Source: Kaistella haifensis DSM 19056 (GTDB lineage: Bacteria > Bacteroidota > Bacteroidia > Flavobacteriales > Weeksellaceae). From it: 64,000 nucleotides of DNA. The notes under the pieces were generated by a model. It was not told the DNA's origin. It worked only from the letters and a program-made list of their open reading frames with translations, and ran no database searches. The stretch covers positions 1-64,000 of the forward strand of contig NZ_JASZ02000008.1 of assembly GCF_000735695.2 (NCBI RefSeq). The letters are read 5' to 3'. Made by a program: the position numbers and the translations under genes. Position 1 is the stretch's first letter; every line of letters starts with the position of its first letter. Of this stretch, positions 44,234-53,475 are shown piece after piece.

Positions 44234-44776
44234 TTATTTTTTCTTGTTGACCAATTTTACCGTCGTCATAATGAGCACAACCAAAACGATAAATCCTACA
44301 ATTAATTGCCACCAATATTCGATGATCATTGATTTGAGAATTACCGTAAACACTACTAGAAATAAAATGAAAGTAGCAATTTCATTAGCTTGCCGAAGTT
44401 TGATGTTTGCTATAGGAAGAGTTTTTCCGGCGAGAGTTTTCATTTGTAAAACTTTTTTCCAGCACCAGAAATGATAAAATGCAAGTCCAATCAAAAAGGT
44501 CAGTTTTAGGTGGAACCAGGGCGTTTTCATTAACCCGAAATTTAGAATAATCATCGTTAAACCACTTGCAAGCATGATGATTCCTGCCGGAACGGTGATG
44601 ATATTCCATAATCTTCTCGCCATGAAAATGTATTGTTCTCGTAGGATTTGTTTTTTTTGATCCTCAAAACTATCGGTGTCTTTATAATAGACGAACAGCC
44701 GAACCAGGTAAAAAATTCCTGAAAAATAACTCACCATGAAAATGATGTGAATGGCTTTGATAATGGTATAAAGCAT
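44234..44776 (-). CDS. hemJ: HemJ/CopD-type protoporphyrinogen oxidase
   Basis: The 180-residue protein has four to five membrane helices with AIHIIFMVSYFSGIFYLVRL at the start (a conserved His near residue 10) and WFHLKLTFLIGLAFYHFW with a His and Lys in helix three. These are features of HemJ, which oxidises protoporphyrinogen IX in heme synthesis. The family is sometimes annotated as CopD. Behind an exact -7 box, it leads the unit that continues with gldF and gldG. A functional connection to gliding is not known. Confidence 0.85.
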   Translation of the reverse strand: MLYTIIKAIHIIFMVSYFSGIFYLVRLFVYYKDTDSFEDQKKQILREQYIFMARRLWNIITVPAGIIMLASGLTMIILNFGLMKTPWFHLKLTFLIGLAFYHFWCWKKVLQMKTLAGKTLPIANIKLRQANEIATFILFLVVFTVILKSMIIEYWWQLIVGFIVLVVLIMTTVKLVNKKK

Positions 44777-44792
44777 CTGAAAAATTTATGTG

Positions 44793-44800
44793 CAAAGATA
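44793..44800 (-). promoter_or_regulatory. -7 box TATCTTTG for hemJ-gldF-gldG
   Basis: Plus-strand CAAAGATA, 16 bases upstream of the hemJ ATG. Confidence 0.55.
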
Positions 44801-44926
44801 AAAGATTTATGTTTAGGAAATGGTATGGATACGATTGTCTTATTATTAATGTTAAAATTGCCTTTTTAAGGGAGAATTCCATTTTTTTTAGTTTTTTTGT
44901 AAACTAATAATGTTTAAAATATCAAT

Positions 44927-47085
44927 ATGAAAAGAATTTTCCAATTGTGTTTTGGTTTGGCCTTTTTCTCATTCGGTTTTTCTCAGGAATTAAAACCGGT
45001 TGCTGAAAAAGTGAAAAACGCGCACGTTGCCAACAAAACTTTTGTAAAGTACAGTCCCTTCACTGTGGATTCGTCACCGAATAAGCAGATTGCTTACCGC
45101 ACTGCAGCAGAAGGTATTACAGTAATGAAACTGCAAAACGCTGAATTGCTGAGGATTAATACTGAAAAACCCGAAGCTTTAGAAATGGATTTTCCTTTTG
45201 AAGGGAAAAACATCACTGTAGAATTGGTGAAAAACAATTTTTTCACACATGTTTCAAAGTTAATACCGATAAAGGCTACATCAATTACACGCCGGGAGTG
45301 TACTATCAGGGAATTGTGAAAGGTGATCAGGAATCGCTTGTAGCAATTAGTTTTTTCAAAGATGATGTGGTTGGCGTAACTTCCATTAAAAATATTGGGA
45401 ACATTGTTATCGGTAAATCCAAAAACGCGGATGAATTTGTTTCTTATAATGACCAAAAACTGAAAGGCGAAAATCCTTTTTCGTGCTCCGCAGATGAGTT
45501 GGTTGAAAATAAAAAATTGGCAGCTCCATCTTACGATCCGAAAACGATGACGGCAAAGAAAACCGATAACTGTGTGAGAATTTATTACGAAGCAGGTTAC
45601 GGTCCTTACACCCAAAATGGTTCTAACGTTACTACAACGACCAACTGGGTTACTTCAATGCACAATAATATTTCGACATTATATGCAAATGACGGAATTA
45701 CCGTCGCTTTGAGTGAAATTATGGTTTGGACAAGTACCGATCCTTATTCAGGAACTCCATCGAATATCTTGAATCAGTTCCGAACTACAAGAACTTCATT
45801 TAATGGAGATGTTGCACAATTGTTGAGAAACCCAGCTACAACAAGTATCGCATGGGTGAATGCTTTATGTAGTTCTTACAAATATTCTTACTCAGGAGTG
45901 AATTTCAGCTATCAGGATGTTCCTACTTATTCATGGAATATCGAAGCAATGACCCATGAAATTGGACATAATTTAGGATCTCCCCATACGCATGCCTGTA
46001 ACTGGAACGGAAACAATACCGCGATTGATGGTTGTGGACCTGCTTCCGGAAATAATGAAGGTTGTGACGCTCCACTTCCAACAGAAACCGGAGGTACAAT
46101 CATGAGTTATTGCCATTTGGTTTCCTCTGTCGGAATAAATTTTGCCAACGGATTTGGTCCTCAACCGGGTGCTTTGATTAGAGCCACTGTGAACTCTAAA
46201 GAATGTCTAGGTACAGATTGTGTGGCATCTTGCGAATCTACCATTACTGGACTTACTTTGAGCAATGTTACAACCAATTCAGCTACAGCTACAATTGTGG
46301 ATAATGTAGCAACAAGTTGGAAATATAAACTTTCTAAAATGGACGGAACTGTAATTTCTTCCGGGACAACTACAAATAAAGTGTTGCAATTCAGTAATTT
46401 AAGTGCGGGAACTTATTATAACGTTGCTGTGGGAACCGAATGTTCAGGGCCGCAAGCTTTTGCTTATGAACAACTTATTCTTACCGATGCAAACTGGTGT
46501 AGTGGTGTTGCATTTACCGATCCGGGAGGTGCGGATACCAATTACGGAGATAGTCAAATTATTACCAAAACTTTCTATCCATCAAATTCAAATGAAAAAT
46601 TGAAACTTACTTTCTCTTTATTTGATACCGAAGCCGATTATGATTTTATGAATGTTTATAACGGACCAACGACTGGCTCCCCAAGATTTAGCGGAGGTAC
46701 ACAACTTTCCGGAACTACAATTCCAGGTCCATTTACTTCTACCCATGCAACCGGCGCGATTACCGTAAGATTTATTTCGGATGCCGGAGCTACTGCAGCA
46801 GGTTGGAACGCTACTTTTGAATGTACTACTTTGGCTACAGGCGAAACTACGGCTGCAAATTCCGTAAGCATCACTCAATCATCAGTAAAAGGAATTTTCG
46901 ACATCAAATCTAAAGATAAAATTCTTTCTTACTCGGTGTTTGATACATCAGGAAAATTGGTGAAAAATAACTTGAAATCTAATTCAACTGATAAAAAAGT
47001 AGATCTTTCCACTTTCCCAAAAGGAACTTATGTGGTAAGTGTGACCACTTCAAAAGAAACGGTTACCAAAAAATTAATCAGATAA
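44927..47085 (+). pseudogene. Reprolysin-like secreted peptidase with T9SS domain, frameshifted
   Basis: Two overlapping frames together make one protein of about 719 residues. The first (44927-45319) has a signal peptide (MKRIFQLCFGLAFFSFGFSQ) and pro-region to NNFFTH. The rest, in the -1 frame, continues FKVNTDKGYINYTPGVYYQGIV and runs to 47085. The second frame has no ATG start there. A one-base loss near 45245-45255 (for example GGT to GT after CAT) explains it. Downstream are a zinc motif HEIGHNLGSPH at about 45955-45987, an FN3-like and a CUB-like domain, and a T9SS sorting domain (FDTSGKLVKN, FPKGTYVVSV). It is a recent pseudogene, a sequencing error, or a phase-variable gene. Confidence 0.8.
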
Positions 47086-47102
47086 AAGAACTGAAATCAA
47101 TG

Positions 47103-47133
47103 AAAAAGCCGTCTCGAAAGAGGCGGCTTTTTT
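47103..47133 (+). terminator. Terminator after the reprolysin-like gene
   Basis: AAAGCCGTCTC and GAGGCGGCTTT pair (one G-U pair) around a GAAA tetraloop, followed by a T run. Confidence 0.8.
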
Positions 47134-47155
47134 TATTTTTAATAATTAAATTTAA

Positions 47156-47983
47156 TTAAAAAAATTCAATATAAATACTTTCGCCAACCTTCATGCCGAA
47201 TAATGTTTTTGCACCATTTTGGTTATTCCCTTTGTAAATAGTAAGCTCCAGTAAACCCGCATCATTGAAGATTGCTACAGATTTGCCATGATATTCGTGC
47301 TCATTTTGCCAATCGCTGACAAACTCGGTATATTGATTGTAAATTCTAGAAAGTGCCAAATTTCTGAACTTCACGATGAAATTTTCATAACCAACGCCGT
47401 TTTTTTCGAAGAATTTTTTGCTGATGTTTGAAATTACATTCCCGAAATTATCGATATACATGATTTCACCGATGATCATTCTTTCACTTTCATTGTACAC
47501 CGCTCTCGGAAACGAAAGTTGCTTCGGATTTTTGTACTTTCTACCGATAACTTCTGGTAAACCACCATTTTTTAAATGCACCGCTGCAGGCGCAAAAATA
47601 TCGGTTGAGGTGAAATTAACTTCGTCATCAAATCGATTGTTAAAAGTAATTTCGTACACAGCTTCCGGCTTGATGTCGTAGAAAATTAAACTTAAAACTC
47701 CATTATCTGCCGCGATAAAATAATGCCCATCTGCTTGATAAAGAATGCATTTTCTGTCTTTGGTATAAAAACTATCTACGGCAATGATATGAACAGTGCC
47801 TTTCGGGAAAAAAGAATAGGCATTTCTTACGATGTACGCGGTTTGAAGAAGGTTATAGGCTTGGATTTCATGGGAAATATCTGCAATTTTTACATTTTCA
47901 TTTAAGCTCAGGATTTTTCCCTTCACAGAAGGAACCCTGTGATCTACCAACCCATAATCTGATGTGAATGTAATAATAGACAT
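47156..47983 (-). CDS. SAM hydroxide adenosyltransferase (DUF62 family)
   Basis: The family splits S-adenosylmethionine into adenosine and methionine with water or hydroxide; some relatives are halogenases. The 275-residue protein starts IITFTSDYGLVDHRVPSVKG, matching the DUF62 N-domain, and has IADISHEIQAYNLLQTAYIVRNAY, VHIIAVDSF and AADNGVLSLIF. The typical family start reads TSDFGxxD, so Asp8 and Asp13 positions are kept. The usual short C-terminal barrel domain is present (YIDNFGNVISNI). It is a single gene with its own -7 box, 19 bases before the ATG. Confidence 0.88.
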   Translation of the reverse strand: MSIITFTSDYGLVDHRVPSVKGKILSLNENVKIADISHEIQAYNLLQTAYIVRNAYSFFPKGTVHIIAVDSFYTKDRKCILYQADGHYFIAADNGVLSLIFYDIKPEAVYEITFNNRFDDEVNFTSTDIFAPAAVHLKNGGLPEVIGRKYKNPKQLSFPRAVYNESERMIIGEIMYIDNFGNVISNISKKFFEKNGVGYENFIVKFRNLALSRIYNQYTEFVSDWQNEHEYHGKSVAIFNDAGLLELTIYKGNNQNGAKTLFGMKVGESIYIEFF

Positions 47984-48002
47984 GATGATTTGTAAAGAAT
48001 CG

Positions 48003-48010
48003 CAAATTTA
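48003..48010 (-). promoter_or_regulatory. -7 box TAAATTTG for the SAM hydroxide adenosyltransferase gene
   Basis: Plus-strand CAAATTTA, 19 bases before the ATG at 47983. Confidence 0.5.
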
Positions 48011-48112
48011 GTTTAAAAAAATATTTTTCTTCTCATTGTGGAAAATAAAAATGCCGTATTTGAAATTATTTCGATAATTTTAGGGAAAATATTAATATTA
48101 AAGAACACTTAA

Positions 48113-49072
48113 ATGTTTGAACTGAACTACGAAATTACAGGCATCGATTCCAAAACTTTTTACGGAGTTAATAATCAGTATTTCAATCTTTTAAAATCGA
48201 CTTTTCCGACCCTTAAAATTACAGGAAGAGATCATTTTATCTTTGCTTTAGGAAACAATGAAGCACTCGATGTACTGAAAAATAAGCTGGATGATCTCGT
48301 CAGTTTCATCTCTAAACACAATTCAATTACTTTAAAAGATGTTGAAAATATCTTGAATATTAAGAACGAAACCGAAAAACAACTGGTTTTTGATCAAGAT
48401 ATTATTGTAAAAGGCGTGAACGGCAAGATTATTAAGGCGAAGACGACTAATTTGAAAAAACTCGTAAAAGAATGCGAGAAAAAAGATATGGTTTTCGCGA
48501 TAGGACCTGCGGGAACCGGAAAAACTTATACCAGTGTGGCGTTGGCAGCGAAAGCCCTGCGCGATAAGGAAGTGAAAAGAATTATTTTAACCCGTCCGGC
48601 TGTAGAAGCCGGCGAAAGTTTGGGATTTCTTCCCGGAGATTTAAAAGAAAAACTCGATCCTTATTTACAGCCACTTTACGATGCACTTCGCGATATGATT
48701 CCTCACGAAAAACTGGAAGGATTTATTGAGAAAAAAGTAATTGAGGTTGCTCCGTTGGCTTTTATGCGTGGGCGTACTCTGGACGAAGCATTCGTAATCC
48801 TTGACGAAGCACAGAATACAACGCATTCTCAAATGAAAATGTTCCTTACAAGAATGGGAATGAATGCGAAATTCATCATCACCGGGGATCCGAGTCAGGT
48901 GGATTTACCATTACGACAAAAATCCGGTTTGAAGGAAGCGATGAGAATCTTGAAAGATGTGCAGGAAATCGGTTTTGTGCACCTTACCGAAGAAGATGTG
49001 GTAAGACATCCAGTGGTTCGGAAGATTATTAATGCGTATGGGAATGAAGAAAAAAGACAGAGAGAAGAGTAG
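48113..49072 (+). CDS. phoH: PhoH family ATPase
   Basis: A cytosolic P-loop ATPase of 319 residues. An N-terminal KH-like region of about 110 residues precedes the ATPase core. Walker A is GPAGTGKTYTSVALA, Walker B is FVILDEAQNTT, and RPAVEAGESLGFLPGDL and TGDPSQVDLP are family landmarks. PhoH-like proteins are tied to RNA metabolism and often neighbour ybeY, which is not seen here. The gene is divergent from the SAM hydrolase-type gene and not part of a visible operon. Confidence 0.93.
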   Translation: MFELNYEITGIDSKTFYGVNNQYFNLLKSTFPTLKITGRDHFIFALGNNEALDVLKNKLDDLVSFISKHNSITLKDVENILNIKNETEKQLVFDQDIIVKGVNGKIIKAKTTNLKKLVKECEKKDMVFAIGPAGTGKTYTSVALAAKALRDKEVKRIILTRPAVEAGESLGFLPGDLKEKLDPYLQPLYDALRDMIPHEKLEGFIEKKVIEVAPLAFMRGRTLDEAFVILDEAQNTTHSQMKMFLTRMGMNAKFIITGDPSQVDLPLRQKSGLKEAMRILKDVQEIGFVHLTEEDVVRHPVVRKIINAYGNEEKRQREE

Positions 49073-49163
49073 TTACTAACATTTTCACATTAAGTTAAAT
49101 TATAAATAATGTGATTGATTATTAGATAATTAGATGAAATGTTAATAAAAATTGTTAATAACT

Positions 49164-49192
49164 TGGTAATTAAGAAAATATTTTTATATTTG
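49164..49192 (+). promoter_or_regulatory. Promoter TTG-N18-TATATTTG for the first tandem barrel gene
   Basis: TTG at 49164-49166 and TATATTTG at 49185-49192 are spaced 18 bases apart. The ATG at 49219 follows 26 bases after the box. Confidence 0.6.
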
Positions 49193-49218
49193 TTTGACTA
49201 ATTTAAAAATATTTAATC

Positions 49219-49785
49219 ATGAAGAAAATTTTTTTAGTAGGTGCTGTTGCACTTTTTGGTGCTTTAAATGCACAGTCTTTTGGTGTAAAAGCCGGAATGA
49301 ACATTTCAAGTGTATCTAATTTGGAGGAAGCAAGCTCTAAAGTAGGTCTTAACGCAGGCGTTTTTATGAATGCGCCAATTGCCGAAAATTTCAGTATCCA
49401 GCCAGAATTGCTGTATAACTCAAAAGGAGTAAAGTGGGACTTTGGTAGCGAGGGTAGTGGTTCTACAGTTGAGAATTATCTCTCTATTCCTGTGATGTTT
49501 CAGTACAATGCAATGCCCAATTTTTATTTAGAAGCTGGTCCTGAATTTAGTTTCTTGGTTAGCGCTAAAGATAAATGGGAAGGTGAAAGTGAAGATGTAA
49601 AAGATGAATTTAATGGTTTCGACTTAGGAATTGGCTTAGGTCTGGGTTATTATTTTACTCCTAATGTAGGTGTGAACGCAAGATATGTTGCTGGTTTCAC
49701 AGATATTATGAAAAACAAAGATACCGATGACACATATAAAAATAATGTTTTCCAGATAGGTTTATCTTATAAATTTGGAAAATAA
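49219..49785 (+). CDS. Outer-membrane beta-barrel protein, first of four in tandem
   Basis: The 188-residue protein has a signal peptide (MKKIFLVGAVALFGALNAQ), then GVKAGMNISSVS, NAGVFMNAPIAENFSIQPELLYN, LSIPVMFQYNAMPNFYLEAGPEFSFLV and a terminal aromatic strand IGLSYKFGK. These match the PorT-like small barrel family and are close to the gene at 25678. About eight strands are expected. No ligand is suggested. It has its own promoter and terminator. Confidence 0.88.
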   Translation: MKKIFLVGAVALFGALNAQSFGVKAGMNISSVSNLEEASSKVGLNAGVFMNAPIAENFSIQPELLYNSKGVKWDFGSEGSGSTVENYLSIPVMFQYNAMPNFYLEAGPEFSFLVSAKDKWEGESEDVKDEFNGFDLGIGLGLGYYFTPNVGVNARYVAGFTDIMKNKDTDDTYKNNVFQIGLSYKFGK

Positions 49786-49805
49786 TTTTTCCCTTTATAT
49801 CTATT

Positions 49806-49833
49806 AATCCCGCTTTATCATGGGATTTTTTTT
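49806..49833 (+). terminator. Terminator after the first barrel gene
   Basis: AATCCC and GGGATT pair around a ten-base loop and run into a T tract. Confidence 0.65.
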
Positions 49834-49890
49834 GGAATTGTTTCAAAGAACTATAAAATAAATATTAATAAACAACTTACTTAAAATTTT

Positions 49891-50598
49891 ATGAAAAAAG
49901 TATTATTGGTTGGTGCATTAGCACTTTTTGCAGCGGTAAACGCACAACAAACAAAATTTGGTTTGAAGGCAGGTTACGCACTTTCAAGCATTAATTCAAA
50001 AGTATTGGAAGAGAGTCTAGAAGACGAGTTTGGTGTAAATGGCGACAACAAATCCAAATCTGGATTTTTTGTAGGAGCTTTTGTAGAGCATAAATTGAAT
50101 GAAAAATTTGCATTGCAAGGAGAAGTTCAGTACGCAAATTTAGGAGGTCAAGTTGAAGCGAAATATGATGAAACGGTTGATGGTGAAAATATCAAATTTA
50201 CCATTCAAGATAAGATGAATTTTAATCAAATTTTGATTCCAATTTCTGCTAAATATTTCGTTACGCCTCAATTTGCATTGTTTGGTGGGCCTTCTATTGC
50301 GTTTAATGCACGATATAAAAGTGATTTTAAATTAAAGGATCATAATATTCCTTCGGAATTTATGGGGGAAATTAATGACGAACTTTCAGATCTTGAAAAT
50401 ACTCAAGATGAAGTATTTGAAGATGAACTTAAGTCAACTAATTTTAATATTTTCTTTGGTGGTGAATACACTTTTTACAAAGAATTATCCCTTGATGTAA
50501 GATATACTGTTGGTTTGACGAATTATATTAAGAAACCAGTAGATAACGAAGAATTAAAAATGAATTATCTTCAAATTGGTTTAGGTTACAAATTCTAA
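49891..50598 (+). CDS. Outer-membrane beta-barrel protein, second of four
   Basis: The 235-residue protein starts MKKVLLVGALALFAAVNAQ, then KFGLKAGYALSSINS, FFVGAFVEHKLNEKFALQGEVQYA and a C-terminal YLQIGLGYKF. Compared with the first barrel, it has longer acidic outer loops (for example DELSDLENTQDEVFEDEL). The signal-peptide DNA is almost identical to that of the third barrel gene, although the mature parts differ. It is followed by its own terminator; no exact promoter box was found in the 57 bases upstream. Confidence 0.86.
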   Translation: MKKVLLVGALALFAAVNAQQTKFGLKAGYALSSINSKVLEESLEDEFGVNGDNKSKSGFFVGAFVEHKLNEKFALQGEVQYANLGGQVEAKYDETVDGENIKFTIQDKMNFNQILIPISAKYFVTPQFALFGGPSIAFNARYKSDFKLKDHNIPSEFMGEINDELSDLENTQDEVFEDELKSTNFNIFFGGEYTFYKELSLDVRYTVGLTNYIKKPVDNEELKMNYLQIGLGYKF

Positions 50599-50623
50599 TA
50601 AAGGAAATTAAATACTAACAAAT

Positions 50624-50654
50624 ATTCCCGTTTCGCAAGAAGCGGGATTTTTTT
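50624..50654 (+). terminator. Terminator after the second barrel gene
   Basis: ATTCCCGTTTC pairs with GAAGCGGGAT (one G-U pair) around a GCAA tetraloop, followed by seven T residues. Confidence 0.8.
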
Positions 50655-50691
50655 ATGACAAAAGTCATGTTAAGAGAATGTTAAATAAACT

Positions 50692-50699
50692 TATCTTTG
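50692..50699 (+). promoter_or_regulatory. -7 box TATCTTTG for the third barrel gene
   Basis: Exact consensus 22 bases before the ATG at 50722. Confidence 0.5.
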
Positions 50700-50721
50700 C
50701 AGCCAAATTAAATTAAAATTT

Positions 50722-51315
50722 ATGAAAAAATTAATGTTAGTTGGTGCATTAGCACTTTTCGCAGCGGTAAACGCACAAGTATCTACTTCAACAGAAGGTT
50801 TCGCACAAGGTAGTACTTTCATTACAGGTGCTGTGGGTTTTGCTTCAGAGTCAATAGCTGAGGAAAAAACAAGCGGATTTACTATTGCTCCAAGTGTTGG
50901 TTATTTTGTTACTCCAAACATTGCGATAGGTGCGAAATTGGGATACACAAGTCTCAAAAATGAAGAAGGTTCTTACGAAGAAACTACAGATCTTTTGACT
51001 GCCGGTGTTTTTGGTAGATATTACTGGATGCCTGCTTCTAAATTCTCTATTTTTGCTGAATTAGGTGCAGATTACAGAAGTCTTACTGAAGATGATAATA
51101 CAACATCTAATGAGTATAAAACTAATGGTTTTGCTATTCAACTTGCTCCAGGTATGAACTATTTCCTAAACAACAACTTTGCTCTTGAAGCTAAAGTAGG
51201 AGTTCTTGGATATAGCTCTGACAAACCAGATTACACAGGTGCTGAAGCTACAGATAACTTCAATATTGGTTTAAACTTAAATGATATTACTTTAGGATTG
51301 GTTTACAAATTCTAA
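50722..51315 (+). CDS. Outer-membrane beta-barrel protein, third of four
   Basis: The 197-residue protein starts MKKLMLVGALALFAAVNAQ. The mature part is of a different barrel subtype: TFITGAVGFAS, FTIAPSVGYFVTPNIAIGAKLGY, FGRYYWMPASKFSIFAELGADYR and the end ITLGLVYKF. This is closer to the OmpW/OprF-N-like 8-strand barrels than to its neighbours. The terminal phenylalanine is the usual outer-membrane insertion signal. It has a promoter box and a terminator of its own. Confidence 0.86.
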   Translation: MKKLMLVGALALFAAVNAQVSTSTEGFAQGSTFITGAVGFASESIAEEKTSGFTIAPSVGYFVTPNIAIGAKLGYTSLKNEEGSYEETTDLLTAGVFGRYYWMPASKFSIFAELGADYRSLTEDDNTTSNEYKTNGFAIQLAPGMNYFLNNNFALEAKVGVLGYSSDKPDYTGAEATDNFNIGLNLNDITLGLVYKF

Positions 51316-51340
51316 TCATATATTTAAATCACATAAAAGA

Positions 51341-51369
51341 CCCGATTCTCCCGAATCGGGATTTTTTTT
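51341..51369 (+). terminator. Terminator after the third barrel gene
   Basis: CCCGATTC and GAATCGGG form a perfect 8-bp stem around TCCC, followed by eight T residues. Confidence 0.85.
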
Positions 51370-51426
51370 GCGGTAAAGCTTTAAGAGAAAGTTTCCTTAT
51401 CATTTTCGGGTCGGGAATTAAAATGA

Positions 51427-51434
51427 TATTTTTG
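51427..51434 (+). promoter_or_regulatory. -7 box TATTTTTG for the fourth barrel gene
   Basis: Lies 17 bases before the ATG at 51452. Confidence 0.5.
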
Positions 51435-51451
51435 GTGAAAATTAAAAATTT

Positions 51452-51943
51452 ATGAAAAGAGTAGTATTGGCTTTCGCCATGATGATGTTTGGGCTTACAA
51501 ATGCTCAGGTTAAATTTGGGATCAACGGTGGATTTTCGTCGGCTGTAGTTTCTGATGATTTTGATGAGCTTACTGCAGGTTATTATGCGGGAGTTTTTAC
51601 AGAATTCGGAATTCCTGGATTTGCCAAAATGCAACCGGCCGTTAATTATGTGAATTTCAAAGATCATTCTTACCTGCAGATTCCGGTGATTATGAAGTTC
51701 TATTTCCTTCCCAAAGTTAATGTTCAGCTGGGTCCGCAATTCGCTTTCAGATTAGGTGAAGTTCCAGATACGATCAACAAAACGAATTTTGGCGCAGCAG
51801 TTGGTTTAGGAGCTGATTTGTTTTCCGGTTTGCTCATCGAAGCGCGATACGCCTTTCAGTTGAATAATGCTTTTAAAAGCCCTGCAGCAGGCGAGAAATT
51901 GCATTTCAACTTATTTAATGTAGGTTTAGGTTTGCGACTTTAA
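51452..51943 (+). CDS. Outer-membrane beta-barrel protein, fourth of four
   Basis: The shortest member, 163 residues. The signal peptide MKRVVLAFAMMMFGLTNAQ is followed by VKFGINGGFSSAVVS, TAGYYAGVFTEF, YLQIPVIMKFYFLPKVNVQLGPQFAFRLG and the terminal strand LFNVGLGLRL. It is of the same PorT-like family as the first barrel but has lost much of the loop sequence. The two converging genes, this one and ffh, share a bidirectional terminator. Confidence 0.85.
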   Translation: MKRVVLAFAMMMFGLTNAQVKFGINGGFSSAVVSDDFDELTAGYYAGVFTEFGIPGFAKMQPAVNYVNFKDHSYLQIPVIMKFYFLPKVNVQLGPQFAFRLGEVPDTINKTNFGAAVGLGADLFSGLLIEARYAFQLNNAFKSPAAGEKLHFNLFNVGLGLRL

Positions 51944-51968
51944 TTATTTAAAAATATTCCAAAAAAAA

Positions 51969-51991
51969 TCCCGAATTATTACAATTCGGGA
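51969..51991. terminator. Bidirectional terminator between the fourth barrel gene and ffh
   Basis: TCCCGAATT and AATTCGGGA form a perfect 9-bp stem around ATTAC, with an A run on the left and T residues on the right. Confidence 0.8.
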
Positions 51992-52026
51992 CTTTTCTTT
52001 ATTTATTAATACCAGAAATTTAATGG

Positions 52027-53394
52027 TTATCTTCCGAACAGGTTGCCTCCCATTCCTGGCATTTTTGGCATTCCTTTGCTCATCATTTCCATCATTTGTT
52101 TTCCTTGTGGACCTTGCATCATTTTCATCATTTTTCCCATTTGGTCAAATTGTTTCATTAAGGCATTTACGTCTTCAATTTTTCTTCCGGAACCTTTTGC
52201 AATTCGGTTTTTTCTTTGGGTATTGATGATGGATGGTCGTCTTCTTTCCTCCGGCGTCATCGAGTAGATGATGGCTTCGATGTATTTGAAAGCATCATCT
52301 TGAATGTCCACATCCTTGATCGCTTTCCCAACTCCCGGAATCATTCCCATCAAATCTTTCATATTTCCCATTTTTTTAATCTGGTTGATCTGTTTTAGGA
52401 AATCATCAAAACCGAATTCGTTTTTAGCGATTTTTTTGTGAAGTTTTTTTGCTTCTTCTTCATCAAATTGTTCCTGAGCTCTTTCTACGAGGGAAACAAC
52501 GTCACCCATTCCCAAAATTCTGTCCGCCATTCTTTCAGGATAGAAAACATCAAGTGCTTCCATTTTTTCACCGGTAGAAATGAACTTAATAGGTTTTTCA
52601 ACCACGGAACGAATTGTTAAAGCAGCTCCACCACGAGTATCACCATCTAATTTGGTTAAAACAACCCCGTCGAAATTTAATGCGTCGTTGAAAGCTTTTG
52701 CTGTATTCACCGCATCTTGCCCGGTCATGGAATCTACCACGAACAAAGTTTCCTGAGGTTTGATAAAGTAATGAACCGATTTTATTTCGTTCATCATCTG
52801 CTCGTCAATTGCCAATCGACCTGCGGTATCTACAATCACGACATCGTGGTTGTTTTCTTTCGCAAATTTCACGGCATTTTCAGCAATAGAAGATGGGTTT
52901 ACAGCGCCTTCTTCTGTATAAACTGGGATTCCTATTTGGTTTCCTAAAACTTTCAATTGTTCTATCGCGGCAGGTCTGTACACGTCGCAAGCGACCAATA
53001 GAGGCTTTTTGTTTCTTTTTTGTTTAAGATAATTTGCCAATTTTCCCGAGAAAGTGGTTTTACCGGAACCTTGTAATCCAGCAATTAAAATTACGCTTGG
53101 TTTCCCGGAAAGATTGATTCCTTCCTGGGTTCCGCCCATTAATTCTACCAATTCATCGTGAACGATTTTGGTCATCAATTGTCCCGGAGTTAAACTGGTT
53201 AAAACATTTTGTCCTAAAGCTTTTTCCTGAACTCTCTTGGTTAAATCTTTTGCAACTTTATAATTAACATCGGCATCCACCAATGCACGGCGAATTTCCT
53301 TTACCGTTTCTGCAACGTTGATTTCAGTAATTTTTCCGCGTCCGGAAATATTATGAAGTGCTTTATCTAACTTATCCTGTAAACTATTGAACAT
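52027..53394 (-). CDS. ffh: Signal recognition particle protein Ffh
   Basis: Ffh binds SRP RNA and signal sequences and delivers ribosomes to the membrane through FtsY. The 455-residue protein has the N-helical bundle, the GTPase P-loop GLQGSGKTT at 106-114, DTAGRL, TKLDGDTRGGAAL and the Met-rich M domain near the end (MGKMMKMMQGPQGKQMMEMM). Length is typical. The gene is single, with an exact -7 box 20 bases before its ATG. No SRP RNA gene was noticed nearby. Confidence 0.97.
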   Translation of the reverse strand: MFNSLQDKLDKALHNISGRGKITEINVAETVKEIRRALVDADVNYKVAKDLTKRVQEKALGQNVLTSLTPGQLMTKIVHDELVELMGGTQEGINLSGKPSVILIAGLQGSGKTTFSGKLANYLKQKRNKKPLLVACDVYRPAAIEQLKVLGNQIGIPVYTEEGAVNPSSIAENAVKFAKENNHDVVIVDTAGRLAIDEQMMNEIKSVHYFIKPQETLFVVDSMTGQDAVNTAKAFNDALNFDGVVLTKLDGDTRGGAALTIRSVVEKPIKFISTGEKMEALDVFYPERMADRILGMGDVVSLVERAQEQFDEEEAKKLHKKIAKNEFGFDDFLKQINQIKKMGNMKDLMGMIPGVGKAIKDVDIQDDAFKYIEAIIYSMTPEERRRPSIINTQRKNRIAKGSGRKIEDVNALMKQFDQMGKMMKMMQGPQGKQMMEMMSKGMPKMPGMGGNLFGR

Positions 53395-53414
53395 TGTTTT
53401 TTATTTAAGATGCG

Positions 53415-53422
53415 CAAAAATA
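53415..53422 (-). promoter_or_regulatory. -7 box TATTTTTG for ffh
   Basis: Plus-strand CAAAAATA, 20 bases before the ATG at 53394. Confidence 0.5.
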
Positions 53423-53475
53423 CAGAAATTTGATGAATTTTAAAATTCTAAATTTTTCTATTGTCTTATAATCAT

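Noticed and set aside
45298-47085. Independent peptidase gene starting at 45298
   Set aside because: The first codon is a GTG inside the conserved segment YTPGVYYQG, and homologous sequence continues upstream in the same frame without a start. It is the second half of a frameshifted gene.
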